Both the position numbers and the translations under genes were made by a program. A DNA stretch of 11,483 nt from Acidobacteriota bacterium (GTDB taxonomy: Bacteria; Acidobacteriota; Blastocatellia; RBC074), in assembly GCA_017991275.1 (NCBI GenBank), contig JAGNMH010000091.1, forward strand, positions 1-11,483. Reading direction: 5' to 3'. Shown piece by piece: positions 4,797-11,483 of the stretch. Position 1 is the first letter of the stretch. The number at the start of each line of letters is the position of its first letter. The notes below the pieces were generated by a model. It had not been told where the DNA came from. It did not search any database and worked only from the letters and a program-made list of their open reading frames with translations.

Positions 4797-7286
4797 ATGA
4801 AAAAAGTTGTTTCGCAATTTATGTGGCCAATTGCCATCATCGTCATTTCGGCGGTGATGGCTTTGCTTGTTGATTGGCGGGCGCCGTGGTTGGGCTTGTA
4901 CGCGCGCGATGCGTTGATGCGCGCTCGCGGAATTGAGACAGCGCCAGCCGAAATCGTCATCGTAGCCATTGACGATGACAGCATTGCCCGCTTCGGACGT
5001 TTTCCGTGGCCTCGTTCATTGACGGCACAGGCGCTGGATAAAATCACCGCTGCACATCCCAAAGTCATAGGCCTCAGCGTGCTTTACAGTGACGCGACGA
5101 CCGAAAGCGACGATTTAACTCTGGCTCAGTCAATCAAAAATGCAGGAAATGTCGTAGTCGCTGCTCAATTGACGAATTCCACTCAGCGCCGGGCCGAGTG
5201 GTTGCGTCCCTTGCCAACAATAGAGCAGGCAGCAGCAGCCGTCGGCCACGGTAACATTTTGACAGACACAGACGGCGTAGCCCGGTCAGTGCTGATGCGC
5301 GAAGCCGACGACGAAGGCCGCGCATTGTGGTCAATGTCGGCTGAAATCGTTCGAGTCGCCGATGGAGCGCAGGCGAACGAAATTCATGAAGTTCCCAACG
5401 CAGTACGCATCGCCGCTCGCACAATTCCCGTCTTGACGGATCAACCGAACATCTCCGTTGTGTCGCAATCCGACAACACACAGTCTGAGGTTTTTCGAGC
5501 CAGCCGATTACCGATTGATTTCGTCGGCCCGACAGGTTCGTTCGCAGCGCACACTTTCAGCTTTGCAGACGTAATTGATGGCCGGGTCGGCACGGATGAG
5601 CTGCGCGGCAAATATGTGTTGATCGGCGCAACGGCTTCGGCAATGAGCGACCGTGTGGCTTCGCCGTTTGCCAAATCTGAGGCCCCGGAAAATATGGGTG
5701 GAAACCAGAACGGCACGCTGATGCCCGGTGTGGAAGTTCTGGCCAACAGTGTAACTACGATTTTGCGCGACCGCTTTTATACGGAAACTCCCGATTGGCT
5801 GGCGGCTTTGGGTGCGGCGCTGATTGCTGCCGCAATTGTTTTTGCCTTGTCGGTTTCACGCGAACGGTTTGAAATGCTGCGTCAGGTAATGTTCATCGCG
5901 GGATTATTGCTGACGATTCTTTTGACTTCCTACCTGCTTTTCTCGCGCTGGCTGATTGTGCCGCCGCTGGTTCCGGCGCTGATTGCGCTGGGTGCGGCGA
6001 TTCCACTGACCCTGTTGCGCAGGGCAATGACGCTGAGCATTCATCTGGATGATCGCTTCACTGAATTGATCCGTGAAAGCGCGAAGCTTTCTCCCCTGGC
6101 AATAAGCCTCAACGGCAAAATCGAAACGTCTCCCGCTGGCGGATTCTGGCCGCGCGGAACAAACTGGAAATTGCGCCTGCTGGAAACCTTGCAGCGACAA
6201 TTGATGGCTCGCTCGCTGTTCGTTGATCGCGCGCTGAGTTCAATCGAAGACGGTTTGCTGATCGCCGATGCACAGGGCCGAATTGTTTTTGCCAATCCGC
6301 GCGCCTCGCAAATTCTGGCCTCGCCTGAAAGACCATTACTCGGAGATAACCTGCTTGCCCGTTTGAATTGGACTGACCCCGGTTCAGTCATTGCCGAAGC
6401 CCGAACTTTTTCCAGGCTGCTGAAAGACCGTCAGACCATCGAATGTGAACTTACAGTTGGTGAAACCCAGCCGCGCTATTTCACACTGAGAATGGCTCCG
6501 GTCGTTTCCTCCGCCGATTCTGGTGATGGCAATTCTGCGCTTGGCATAGTCGCCACATTGGCCGACATCACCAAACAGCGCGAATTGCAGCAAATGAAAA
6601 ACGACGTAATGGCGATGGTCACGCACGAGATGCGGACTCCGTTGACCGCCATCAAGGGCATGAGCGAAGTTCTGATGCAGTTCGACACCGACGCCAATCG
6701 CCGCCGCGAAATGCACCAGACGATCAACGAAGCGGCCCAGCGTTTGTCGCGGATGATTGATGAATACCTGGACCTTTCGCGGCTGGAATCCGGCGCCCGA
6801 CAATTGCGATTGACGCCGGTTCGGTTGAACTCGTTGGTCGAACAGAACCTGCTGCTGATGGAACCGCTGGCAGCCCAACGCCGAATAAAATTGACACGGC
6901 AATTTGCCGAAGACCTGCCCGGAATTCTTGCCGACGAAGATTTGATTTCGCGCGCGCTGACAAATCTGCTGGCCAACGCCATCAAATACAGCCCGACCGA
7001 AACCGAGGTTGTTGTTGCGAGCAAAACCGACGGCAAATCTGTCTTTGTTTCTGTGACGGATCAGGGTTACGGGATCGCGCCGGAGCTTCAGGCGCGCATC
7101 TTTGAAAAGTTTTACCGCGTGCCTCGCGTTGAAGACGCCGATGCCCCGGGCGCAGGGCTTGGGCTGGCAATGGTGCGCGAAATTGCCGAGTTGCATGCAG
7201 GCCGTGTGATGGTGGAAAGTGAGTCCGGTTCCGGTTCAACCTTCACGTTGCGCCTGCCAATCAAATCTCCCATAAACAAACAATGA
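4797..7286 (+). CDS. CHASE2-PAS sensor histidine kinase
   Basis: An 829-residue membrane histidine kinase. Order: TM1 (about 10-26); extracytoplasmic CHASE2 domain (about 30-330) with the hallmark I-D-D-D-S-I...G-R-F-P-W-P-R (58-73), G-K-Y-V-L-I-G-A-T (271-279) and M-P-G-V-E-V-L-A-N (309-317); three TM segments (about 334-352, 364-383, 387-407); a PAS-like domain (about 474-595); HisKA with H-E-M-R-T-P-L and phospho-acceptor His610; and HATPase with N-box Asn723/Asn727, D-Q-G-Y-G-I (755-760), F-Y-R (772-774) and G-A-G-L-G-L (785-790). All key kinase residues are present. CHASE2 is a periplasmic sensing domain with no general ligand known. The ATG at 4797 starts a sensible basic-then-hydrophobic N-terminus, but I see no Shine-Dalgarno before it. 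It is the first gene of a three-gene unit; the response regulator starts 9 nt after its stop, so the two are almost certainly partners. Confidence 0.95.
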   Translation: MKKVVSQFMWPIAIIVISAVMALLVDWRAPWLGLYARDALMRARGIETAPAEIVIVAIDDDSIARFGRFPWPRSLTAQALDKITAAHPKVIGLSVLYSDATTESDDLTLAQSIKNAGNVVVAAQLTNSTQRRAEWLRPLPTIEQAAAAVGHGNILTDTDGVARSVLMREADDEGRALWSMSAEIVRVADGAQANEIHEVPNAVRIAARTIPVLTDQPNISVVSQSDNTQSEVFRASRLPIDFVGPTGSFAAHTFSFADVIDGRVGTDELRGKYVLIGATASAMSDRVASPFAKSEAPENMGGNQNGTLMPGVEVLANSVTTILRDRFYTETPDWLAALGAALIAAAIVFALSVSRERFEMLRQVMFIAGLLLTILLTSYLLFSRWLIVPPLVPALIALGAAIPLTLLRRAMTLSIHLDDRFTELIRESAKLSPLAISLNGKIETSPAGGFWPRGTNWKLRLLETLQRQLMARSLFVDRALSSIEDGLLIADAQGRIVFANPRASQILASPERPLLGDNLLARLNWTDPGSVIAEARTFSRLLKDRQTIECELTVGETQPRYFTLRMAPVVSSADSGDGNSALGIVATLADITKQRELQQMKNDVMAMVTHEMRTPLTAIKGMSEVLMQFDTDANRRREMHQTINEAAQRLSRMIDEYLDLSRLESGARQLRLTPVRLNSLVEQNLLLMEPLAAQRRIKLTRQFAEDLPGILADEDLISRALTNLLANAIKYSPTETEVVVASKTDGKSVFVSVTDQGYGIAPELQARIFEKFYRVPRVEDADAPGAGLGLAMVREIAELHAGRVMVESESGSGSTFTLRLPIKSPINKQ

Positions 7287-7295
7287 CAGCAGGTA

Positions 7296-8702
7296 ATGAC
7301 ATTAGCGCCGCACATTTTAATCGCTGACGATGACCGTCTGATCCGCCTGACGCTGGAAGCCGGGCTGTCGCTGAATGGTTTTCGCGTCAGTCTGGCTCGC
7401 AGTGGTCGCGAAGCGATTGCGATGGCAAACGAGCAAAACTTCGATGCTGTCATCAGCGATATTTACATGCCCGACGGCGACGGATTGGAGGTCGCGCGCT
7501 CGCTTCGTGCCGCCTGCCCTTCGCTGCCGGTGATATTGATGACGGCACAGGGCGAATTAGACGTAACCGTTCAGGCGCTGGGCGAGGGCGCAAACGACAT
7601 CATCGCCAAACCATTTGAAATTGCTGCGCTGCTTTCCGTACTGCAAAAACATCTGACTGCCAATCGTGAAAAGGCCGTGGCTCAAGTCGAATTGCCGGAA
7701 GCGGATTTTTCCAGCTCCGGCTTGATCGGGCGTAGCGCGGCGATGATGACTGTTTATAAGTTGATTGCTTACGCAGCCAGAACCGATGCAACGGTTTTGA
7801 TTACAGGCGAATCCGGCACAGGAAAAGAACTGACCGCCCGCGCAATTCACGACTTCAGCGAGCGCAAAGGCGCTCCCTTTGTCGCCGTCAATTGTTCGGG
7901 CTTGACCGACACGCTGCTGGAGGCCGAGTTGTTCGGCCACACCAAAGGCGCTTTCACTGGGGCAACCGCTGACCGTGCCGGTTTGTTTGAAGCGGCGGAC
8001 GGCGGCACTCTGTTTTTGGACGAACTGGCTTCAACCAGTCCTGCCTTTCAGGCCAGCCTGTTGCGCGTTTTGCAAGCCGGCGAGGTTCGCCGCGTGGGGG
8101 CGACGACAACCACCAAGGTAAACGTCCGCATCATCGGAGCCAGCAACGCTCCATTGCGCGAACTGGCGGAAAGCGGCGGCTTTCGTTCCGATTTGTTTTA
8201 CCGATTGAGCGTGCTGACCATTGACTTGCCGCCGCTGCGCGAACGCTCCGGCGACATTGAATTACTGGCTCAACATCTGCTGAGACGAAACAGCGCGGAC
8301 GACCAGTCGCCGATTTTGTCTCAAGAAGTGATGGAAGTTCTGCGCGGTTATCGTTTCCCCGGCAACGTCCGTGAACTTGAAAATGCCCTGAAACGAGCCG
8401 CCGCGCTTTCCGCAAATGGAGTCATCACGCTGGACTGTTTACCGCCTCATATTGTGAGCGAAGGCAGTGCCCCAACCACAGCTTCAACTGCCGAAGATTC
8501 ACTGCGAAATCTGGCGGCGGATTGGCCAACGCTGGAGGAATTGGAACGCCGTTACCTGCAATTGGCTCTGGAAAAAGTTCATGGCAATCGGCAACACGCG
8601 GCTGATTTGTTGGGAACAGCCCGCCGAACCGTTCAGAGGTTGATTGCGCGATACGGGTTAAGCACATCTGAAGAATCTGAAAGCGACGGACAAGAGGAAT
8701 AG
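7296..8702 (+). CDS. Sigma-54-dependent response regulator (NtrC family)
   Basis: A 468-residue regulator of standard NtrC layout. The receiver domain (about 5-120) has acidic D11-D13, phospho-acceptor Asp55, Thr83 and Lys105. The AAA+ domain (about 141-388) has Walker A G-E-S-G-T-G-K (171-177), an intact G-A-F-T-G-A loop (218-223) that contacts sigma-54, Walker B G-G-T-L-F-L-D-E (236-243), sensor I Asn284, R-finger region F-R-S-D-L-F-Y-R (296-303) and sensor II G-N-V-R-E-L (356-361). A Fis-type HTH (about 413-455) has G-N-R-Q-H-A-A-D-L-L-G. When phosphorylated it should bind upstream sites and use ATP to open sigma-54 promoters. The intact GAFTGA loop argues for real sigma-54 dependence. It starts 9 nt after the kinase stop with only a close, weak AGG before the ATG, so translation is probably coupled. 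A candidate -24/-12 promoter in this window is at 2377-2391. Confidence 0.96.
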   Translation: MTLAPHILIADDDRLIRLTLEAGLSLNGFRVSLARSGREAIAMANEQNFDAVISDIYMPDGDGLEVARSLRAACPSLPVILMTAQGELDVTVQALGEGANDIIAKPFEIAALLSVLQKHLTANREKAVAQVELPEADFSSSGLIGRSAAMMTVYKLIAYAARTDATVLITGESGTGKELTARAIHDFSERKGAPFVAVNCSGLTDTLLEAELFGHTKGAFTGATADRAGLFEAADGGTLFLDELASTSPAFQASLLRVLQAGEVRRVGATTTTKVNVRIIGASNAPLRELAESGGFRSDLFYRLSVLTIDLPPLRERSGDIELLAQHLLRRNSADDQSPILSQEVMEVLRGYRFPGNVRELENALKRAAALSANGVITLDCLPPHIVSEGSAPTTASTAEDSLRNLAADWPTLEELERRYLQLALEKVHGNRQHAADLLGTARRTVQRLIARYGLSTSEESESDGQEE

Positions 8703-8709
8703 CCTGAAA

Positions 8710-10794
8710 GTGAATCGTGGAATAACCTCAAAATTTGTTTTTATACTTTGCGCGCTGCTGGCGGCGTTGGAGTTTTCCACCTTCGCCCAGCCGGTCGAAG
8801 CCAGAGTATCCAGCATCAAAGGCAAAGCCACGCGAATCAATAACTCTCACAAATTCGCCATACGTCGCGGAGACAAACTGGCTCCGGGCGATGAGATTGA
8901 CACACAGGCTGGCGGACGCGTCGTTATCGAATTAACCGACGGCAGTTTGATTACCGTCCAGCCCGGTTCTCATATTGTTTTTAAGGATTACCGTACAGTC
9001 GGTTCCCTGCGCGAACTTATTCAGGTTCTGATTGGCCGAGTCCGCGTCAAAATCGCCCATTACGGCGGGCGACCAAATCCTTATCGAGTAAACAGCCCTA
9101 CGGCTTCTATTCTGGTGCGCGGAACTGAATTCGGCGTCGGCGTGGATTCGTCCGGCGAAACCAGCGTTGTGGTATACGACGGTCTGGTCGAAGTTGAAAG
9201 CCTGAGCAATCCGAATCGCCGCGCGCTGGTTTCTCCAGGCCATGGAGTACTGGTAAAGTCGAACGAGGACATTCGGTTTTTCACGCCCGGAACCGGCAGC
9301 GAAGTTGGAGAGCGTAGCGCCAGAAACTTAGACAATCATCAGCAACTGCTCAATTCAGTTGCATCGGTTGGCGATGGAAAGAATCCGTCAGTCGCCGTCA
9401 GAAATTTCGTCGGCGGAGATTACGAGCGTTATATTGACAGTTTGGTCGAACCCGGGGAATCGGCGCCGCTGCTAAGGTTTACAGCATTTTCGGATTCGCA
9501 TTTGGACAGCCTGGAAAACCCTGCTTACTCAACGGAATTCAACCACCTGGAAAGCCGAACGTTGATGATTTCATCACTCAGCAACTCGAAAAGGAAAACC
9601 AATGCTCGATTGCCGACCAGCGCCAATTCCATCGAACCGGTTGATTCCGGTTATCTGCTGCAAAGCACTTTCTTTGTTCCGCTGGCAAAAACTCGTTGGG
9701 TGATTGGCGGCAACTTCGCCAAATCAAACAGCAGGGTAAGGTCTGTTTACGAACAGGAAATCACCGGAACAGCAAATCCGCTTTTCCCGGATGGAGTGCC
9801 GGGGTTGCGAATGAACAGCAGTTCAACTCACGCAGATTCAAACGGCGGCTCTTTGAGTATTGCGCGCCGTTTCGGCCAAGAAGGCCGGACAAGTTTTGGA
9901 GCTGGCGTTGATTACGTCAGAGGTCTGGGTGAACTCAGCGGTTCAACGATGCTGACCAATGCAATTGGTTTGCGCGCTGCTGAATTGATAGAAGCCAGGT
10001 CAGACATTGAGCGAAAACGCCTCAAGCTGGGATTTGCCCATCAATTTTTGAATGGTCACAAGCTGGGGATTTTTTACCGTCACAGCCTGCTTTCAGCCAA
10101 CGACAACGACGTTACACGCTCATTCAACGGTTTGCCGTTGCCCATGGATTCGATTCAGTATTCCAGCCAATCGTCTGAAATCGGAGCGCGATTGCGCGGG
10201 ACGCTAACCCAAAAACTGTTTTACGGCGCTGAGCTTCATTGGCTGACGACGGGTGTCAGTGGAAGAATCAACCGCTCGATCATCACTGAAGCCAATGAAC
10301 GCGAGCGCATCACACGCACCGCGGCCAGCTTTGGACTGGGATATGCGCTGCGACGCCGAACCGTTTTCAGCGCCGATGTCGCCGCGGGCGTTTCAAATAT
10401 CCACGAAGATTACTTCGAGCGAGCGACCGGCAATCCGCTGGAACGCGAAAGAACGCGCCTTCGATTTTTGTCCTTCCAGGTTGGTGTCCAAACTGACGTA
10501 TGGCGTAATCTTTTTGCCAGCGCTTCGATTTTCAAAATGGCCCAGGGGCGGACTGAAGATCACAAGCTTTTCCCCGATCGTTTTGGACGAGTGTCAGACG
10601 TCAATGGATTGTTCGTGCCAGATGGAATAATGAAGGAAAGATTTTCGGACAATTACGCTGACTTCAGTTTCGGCTGGCGCATCACGCGGAGCTTTCTGGC
10701 TGAATACATTTTAGCAACCGGCTTGGGCAGCTATGCCCAGCGCGCGCCGAATCACATTTTTCTTTTGCGGTACACATTCAAACGCGAAGAGTGA
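8710..10794 (+). CDS. Exported FecR-domain protein with C-terminal outer-membrane beta-barrel-like region
   Basis: A 694-residue protein starting at GTG, 7 nt after the regulator's stop. GAGG (8694-8697) inside the upstream gene can serve as its ribosome site, and no in-frame ATG exists near the start. Residues 1-26 look like a signal peptide (cut after F-A at 26). A FecR-type domain spans about 31-190, with R-R-G-D-K-L-A-P-G-D-E-I (52-63), L-T-D-G-S (75-79), V-N-S-P-T-A...V-R-G-T-E-F (127-141) and V-V-Y-D-G-L-V-E-V (154-162). A polar linker runs to about 310. The rest alternates polar and hydrophobic residues with turns and many aromatics, and ends in F-L-L-R-Y-T-F, like the last strand of an outer-membrane barrel, followed by K-R-E-E. 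Classical FecR is an inner-membrane anti-sigma protein; this lacks such a transmembrane segment. Being cotranscribed with a CHASE2 kinase suggests it acts with the periplasmic sensor. The barrel is inferred from pattern only. Confidence 0.82.
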   Translation: MNRGITSKFVFILCALLAALEFSTFAQPVEARVSSIKGKATRINNSHKFAIRRGDKLAPGDEIDTQAGGRVVIELTDGSLITVQPGSHIVFKDYRTVGSLRELIQVLIGRVRVKIAHYGGRPNPYRVNSPTASILVRGTEFGVGVDSSGETSVVVYDGLVEVESLSNPNRRALVSPGHGVLVKSNEDIRFFTPGTGSEVGERSARNLDNHQQLLNSVASVGDGKNPSVAVRNFVGGDYERYIDSLVEPGESAPLLRFTAFSDSHLDSLENPAYSTEFNHLESRTLMISSLSNSKRKTNARLPTSANSIEPVDSGYLLQSTFFVPLAKTRWVIGGNFAKSNSRVRSVYEQEITGTANPLFPDGVPGLRMNSSSTHADSNGGSLSIARRFGQEGRTSFGAGVDYVRGLGELSGSTMLTNAIGLRAAELIEARSDIERKRLKLGFAHQFLNGHKLGIFYRHSLLSANDNDVTRSFNGLPLPMDSIQYSSQSSEIGARLRGTLTQKLFYGAELHWLTTGVSGRINRSIITEANERERITRTAASFGLGYALRRRTVFSADVAAGVSNIHEDYFERATGNPLERERTRLRFLSFQVGVQTDVWRNLFASASIFKMAQGRTEDHKLFPDRFGRVSDVNGLFVPDGIMKERFSDNYADFSFGWRITRSFLAEYILATGLGSYAQRAPNHIFLLRYTFKREE

Positions 10795-10809
10795 AACCGC
10801 CAACGGTAA

Positions 10810-10825
10810 AGCTTGTTATCAAGCT
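10810..10825 (+). other. Small hairpin after the FecR barrel gene
   Basis: AGCTTG-TTAT-CAAGCT forms a 6-bp stem with a 4-nt loop, 15 nt past the stop. Only a broken T run follows (GTTGCTTTC), so it is at best a weak terminator. The 99-base gap 10795-10893 shows nothing else. Confidence 0.3.
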
Positions 10826-10893
10826 GTTGCTTTCGGCATCTCCCTCTCAATTAAGCGTGCGGGACTGCACCAACTACCAAGAACCAATCAACG

Positions 10894-11483
10894 ATGAAGC
10901 TACCGAATAAATCGCCTGCCGCCATCGCGGCTTTAACTTTTGTTCTTTGTTTTCTGCTCGCCCCATCCAGGACCATCGCGCGGTTGACTGACGATCCCCA
11001 CACACCGTTGCCCAATGGCAAAGCCGCCGCCGGAACTTTCCGTTTCGCCGTTTTGGGTGACACGGGAACAGGCAAAGCAGGCCAGTTCGCCATTGCCAAG
11101 CAACTGACTCTATTTCTGAGCGAACGTCCGTTCGACACGATTTTGATGCTGGGCGACAACATTTACTCCAGTGGCAAGGCCTCGGACATTGTCACTAAAT
11201 TCGAGCAGCCTTACGCCGAACTTCTGCGACAAAACGTCAAATTCTATGCCATTCTGGGCAATCACGACGTTCGGAGCGGTCGAGCATTTGAAACCGGTTA
11301 TCCGAATTTCAATATGGGAAAGCGAGCTTATTACTCCACAGTCAAAGCCGATGGGATGGTGGAATTTTTTGGGCTGGATACGACTGATTTCAACGACCAG
11401 CAGACCGTCTGGCTGGAATCAGCTCTGTCTGAGTCAAAAGCTCAATGGAAAATTGCGTACTTTCATCACCCGCTCTATTCATC
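10894..11483 (+). CDS. Secreted calcineurin-like metallophosphoesterase, 3'-truncated by window end
   Basis: The frame from ATG 10894 is open to the window end (196 full codons). Residues 1-29 look like a signal peptide, with a hydrophobic core at about 9-23 and a likely cut after T-I-A. The metal-binding motifs of the family are in order: L-G-D-T-G (54-58, Asp56), L-G-D-N-I-Y (86-91, Asp88), L-G-N-H-D (121-125, Asn123 and His124) and F-H-H-P-L-Y-S (190-196). The spacing and the GDNIY form resemble the purple acid phosphatase-like branch. A further metal-ligand motif (usually G-H-x-H) would lie beyond the window. It probably hydrolyses phosphate esters in the periplasm or outside the cell; the substrate is unknown. 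There is no clear Shine-Dalgarno and a 99-base gap from the FecR gene, so whether it belongs to that operon is uncertain. Confidence 0.9.
   Translation, partial: MKLPNKSPAAIAALTFVLCFLLAPSRTIARLTDDPHTPLPNGKAAAGTFRFAVLGDTGTGKAGQFAIAKQLTLFLSERPFDTILMLGDNIYSSGKASDIVTKFEQPYAELLRQNVKFYAILGNHDVRSGRAFETGYPNFNMGKRAYYSTVKADGMVEFFGLDTTDFNDQQTVWLESALSESKAQWKIAYFHHPLYS

Noticed and set aside
6384..7196. Minus-strand open frame (270 codons) opposite the kinase catalytic region
   Set aside because: The + strand has intact HisKA and HATPase motifs; the reverse frame shows no domain and is a shadow.

Overview
The window looks like chromosomal DNA from an Acidobacteriota bacterium, possibly class Blastocatellia. 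The best evidence is the C-terminal half of the protein at 2496-4514. It matches the TIGR03437 domain, first defined from large paralogous families in Candidatus Solibacter. Other support is weaker: a Tat-exported Gfo/Idh/MocA oxidoreductase, the pairing of CHASE2 and FecR domains, and intergenic DNA full of short hairpin repeats. The phylum is an inference from gene content. All recognised genes are on the + strand. I see no rRNA, tRNA, CRISPR array, transposase or phage gene.

Layout: 1-687 is the 3' part of an alpha/beta hydrolase of the homoserine acetyltransferase (MetX) superfamily. 688-1004 is non-coding and holds a nested array of hairpin repeats centred on a 52-nt near-perfect palindrome. 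1005-2240 is the Tat-signal oxidoreductase, followed by a 12-bp stem with a weak T tract. 2312-2495 holds a candidate sigma-54 promoter (TGGTAC-N5-TTGC, 2377-2391) and a strong Shine-Dalgarno before 2496-4514, a secreted protein of five DUF5666-like repeats plus the TIGR03437-like region. A clear intrinsic terminator (4561-4610) and a second repeat cluster (4626-4747) follow.

4797-10794 is a tight three-gene unit: a CHASE2-PAS histidine kinase, a sigma-54-dependent response regulator with receiver, AAA+ and Fis-type HTH domains, and an exported FecR-domain protein whose C-terminal two thirds look like an outer-membrane beta-barrel. The gaps are 9 and 7 nt. 10894 to the window end is the start of a secreted calcineurin-like metallophosphoesterase.

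The most interesting reading is an envelope signalling module. The FecR barrel would report to the periplasmic CHASE2 sensor, the kinase would phosphorylate the sigma-54 activator, and that would act on -24/-12 promoters. The only good -24/-12 match I found by eye lies in front of the DUF5666/TIGR03437 secreted protein, with dyad sequences 75-135 bp upstream that could bind the activator. The link between regulator and target is a hypothesis.
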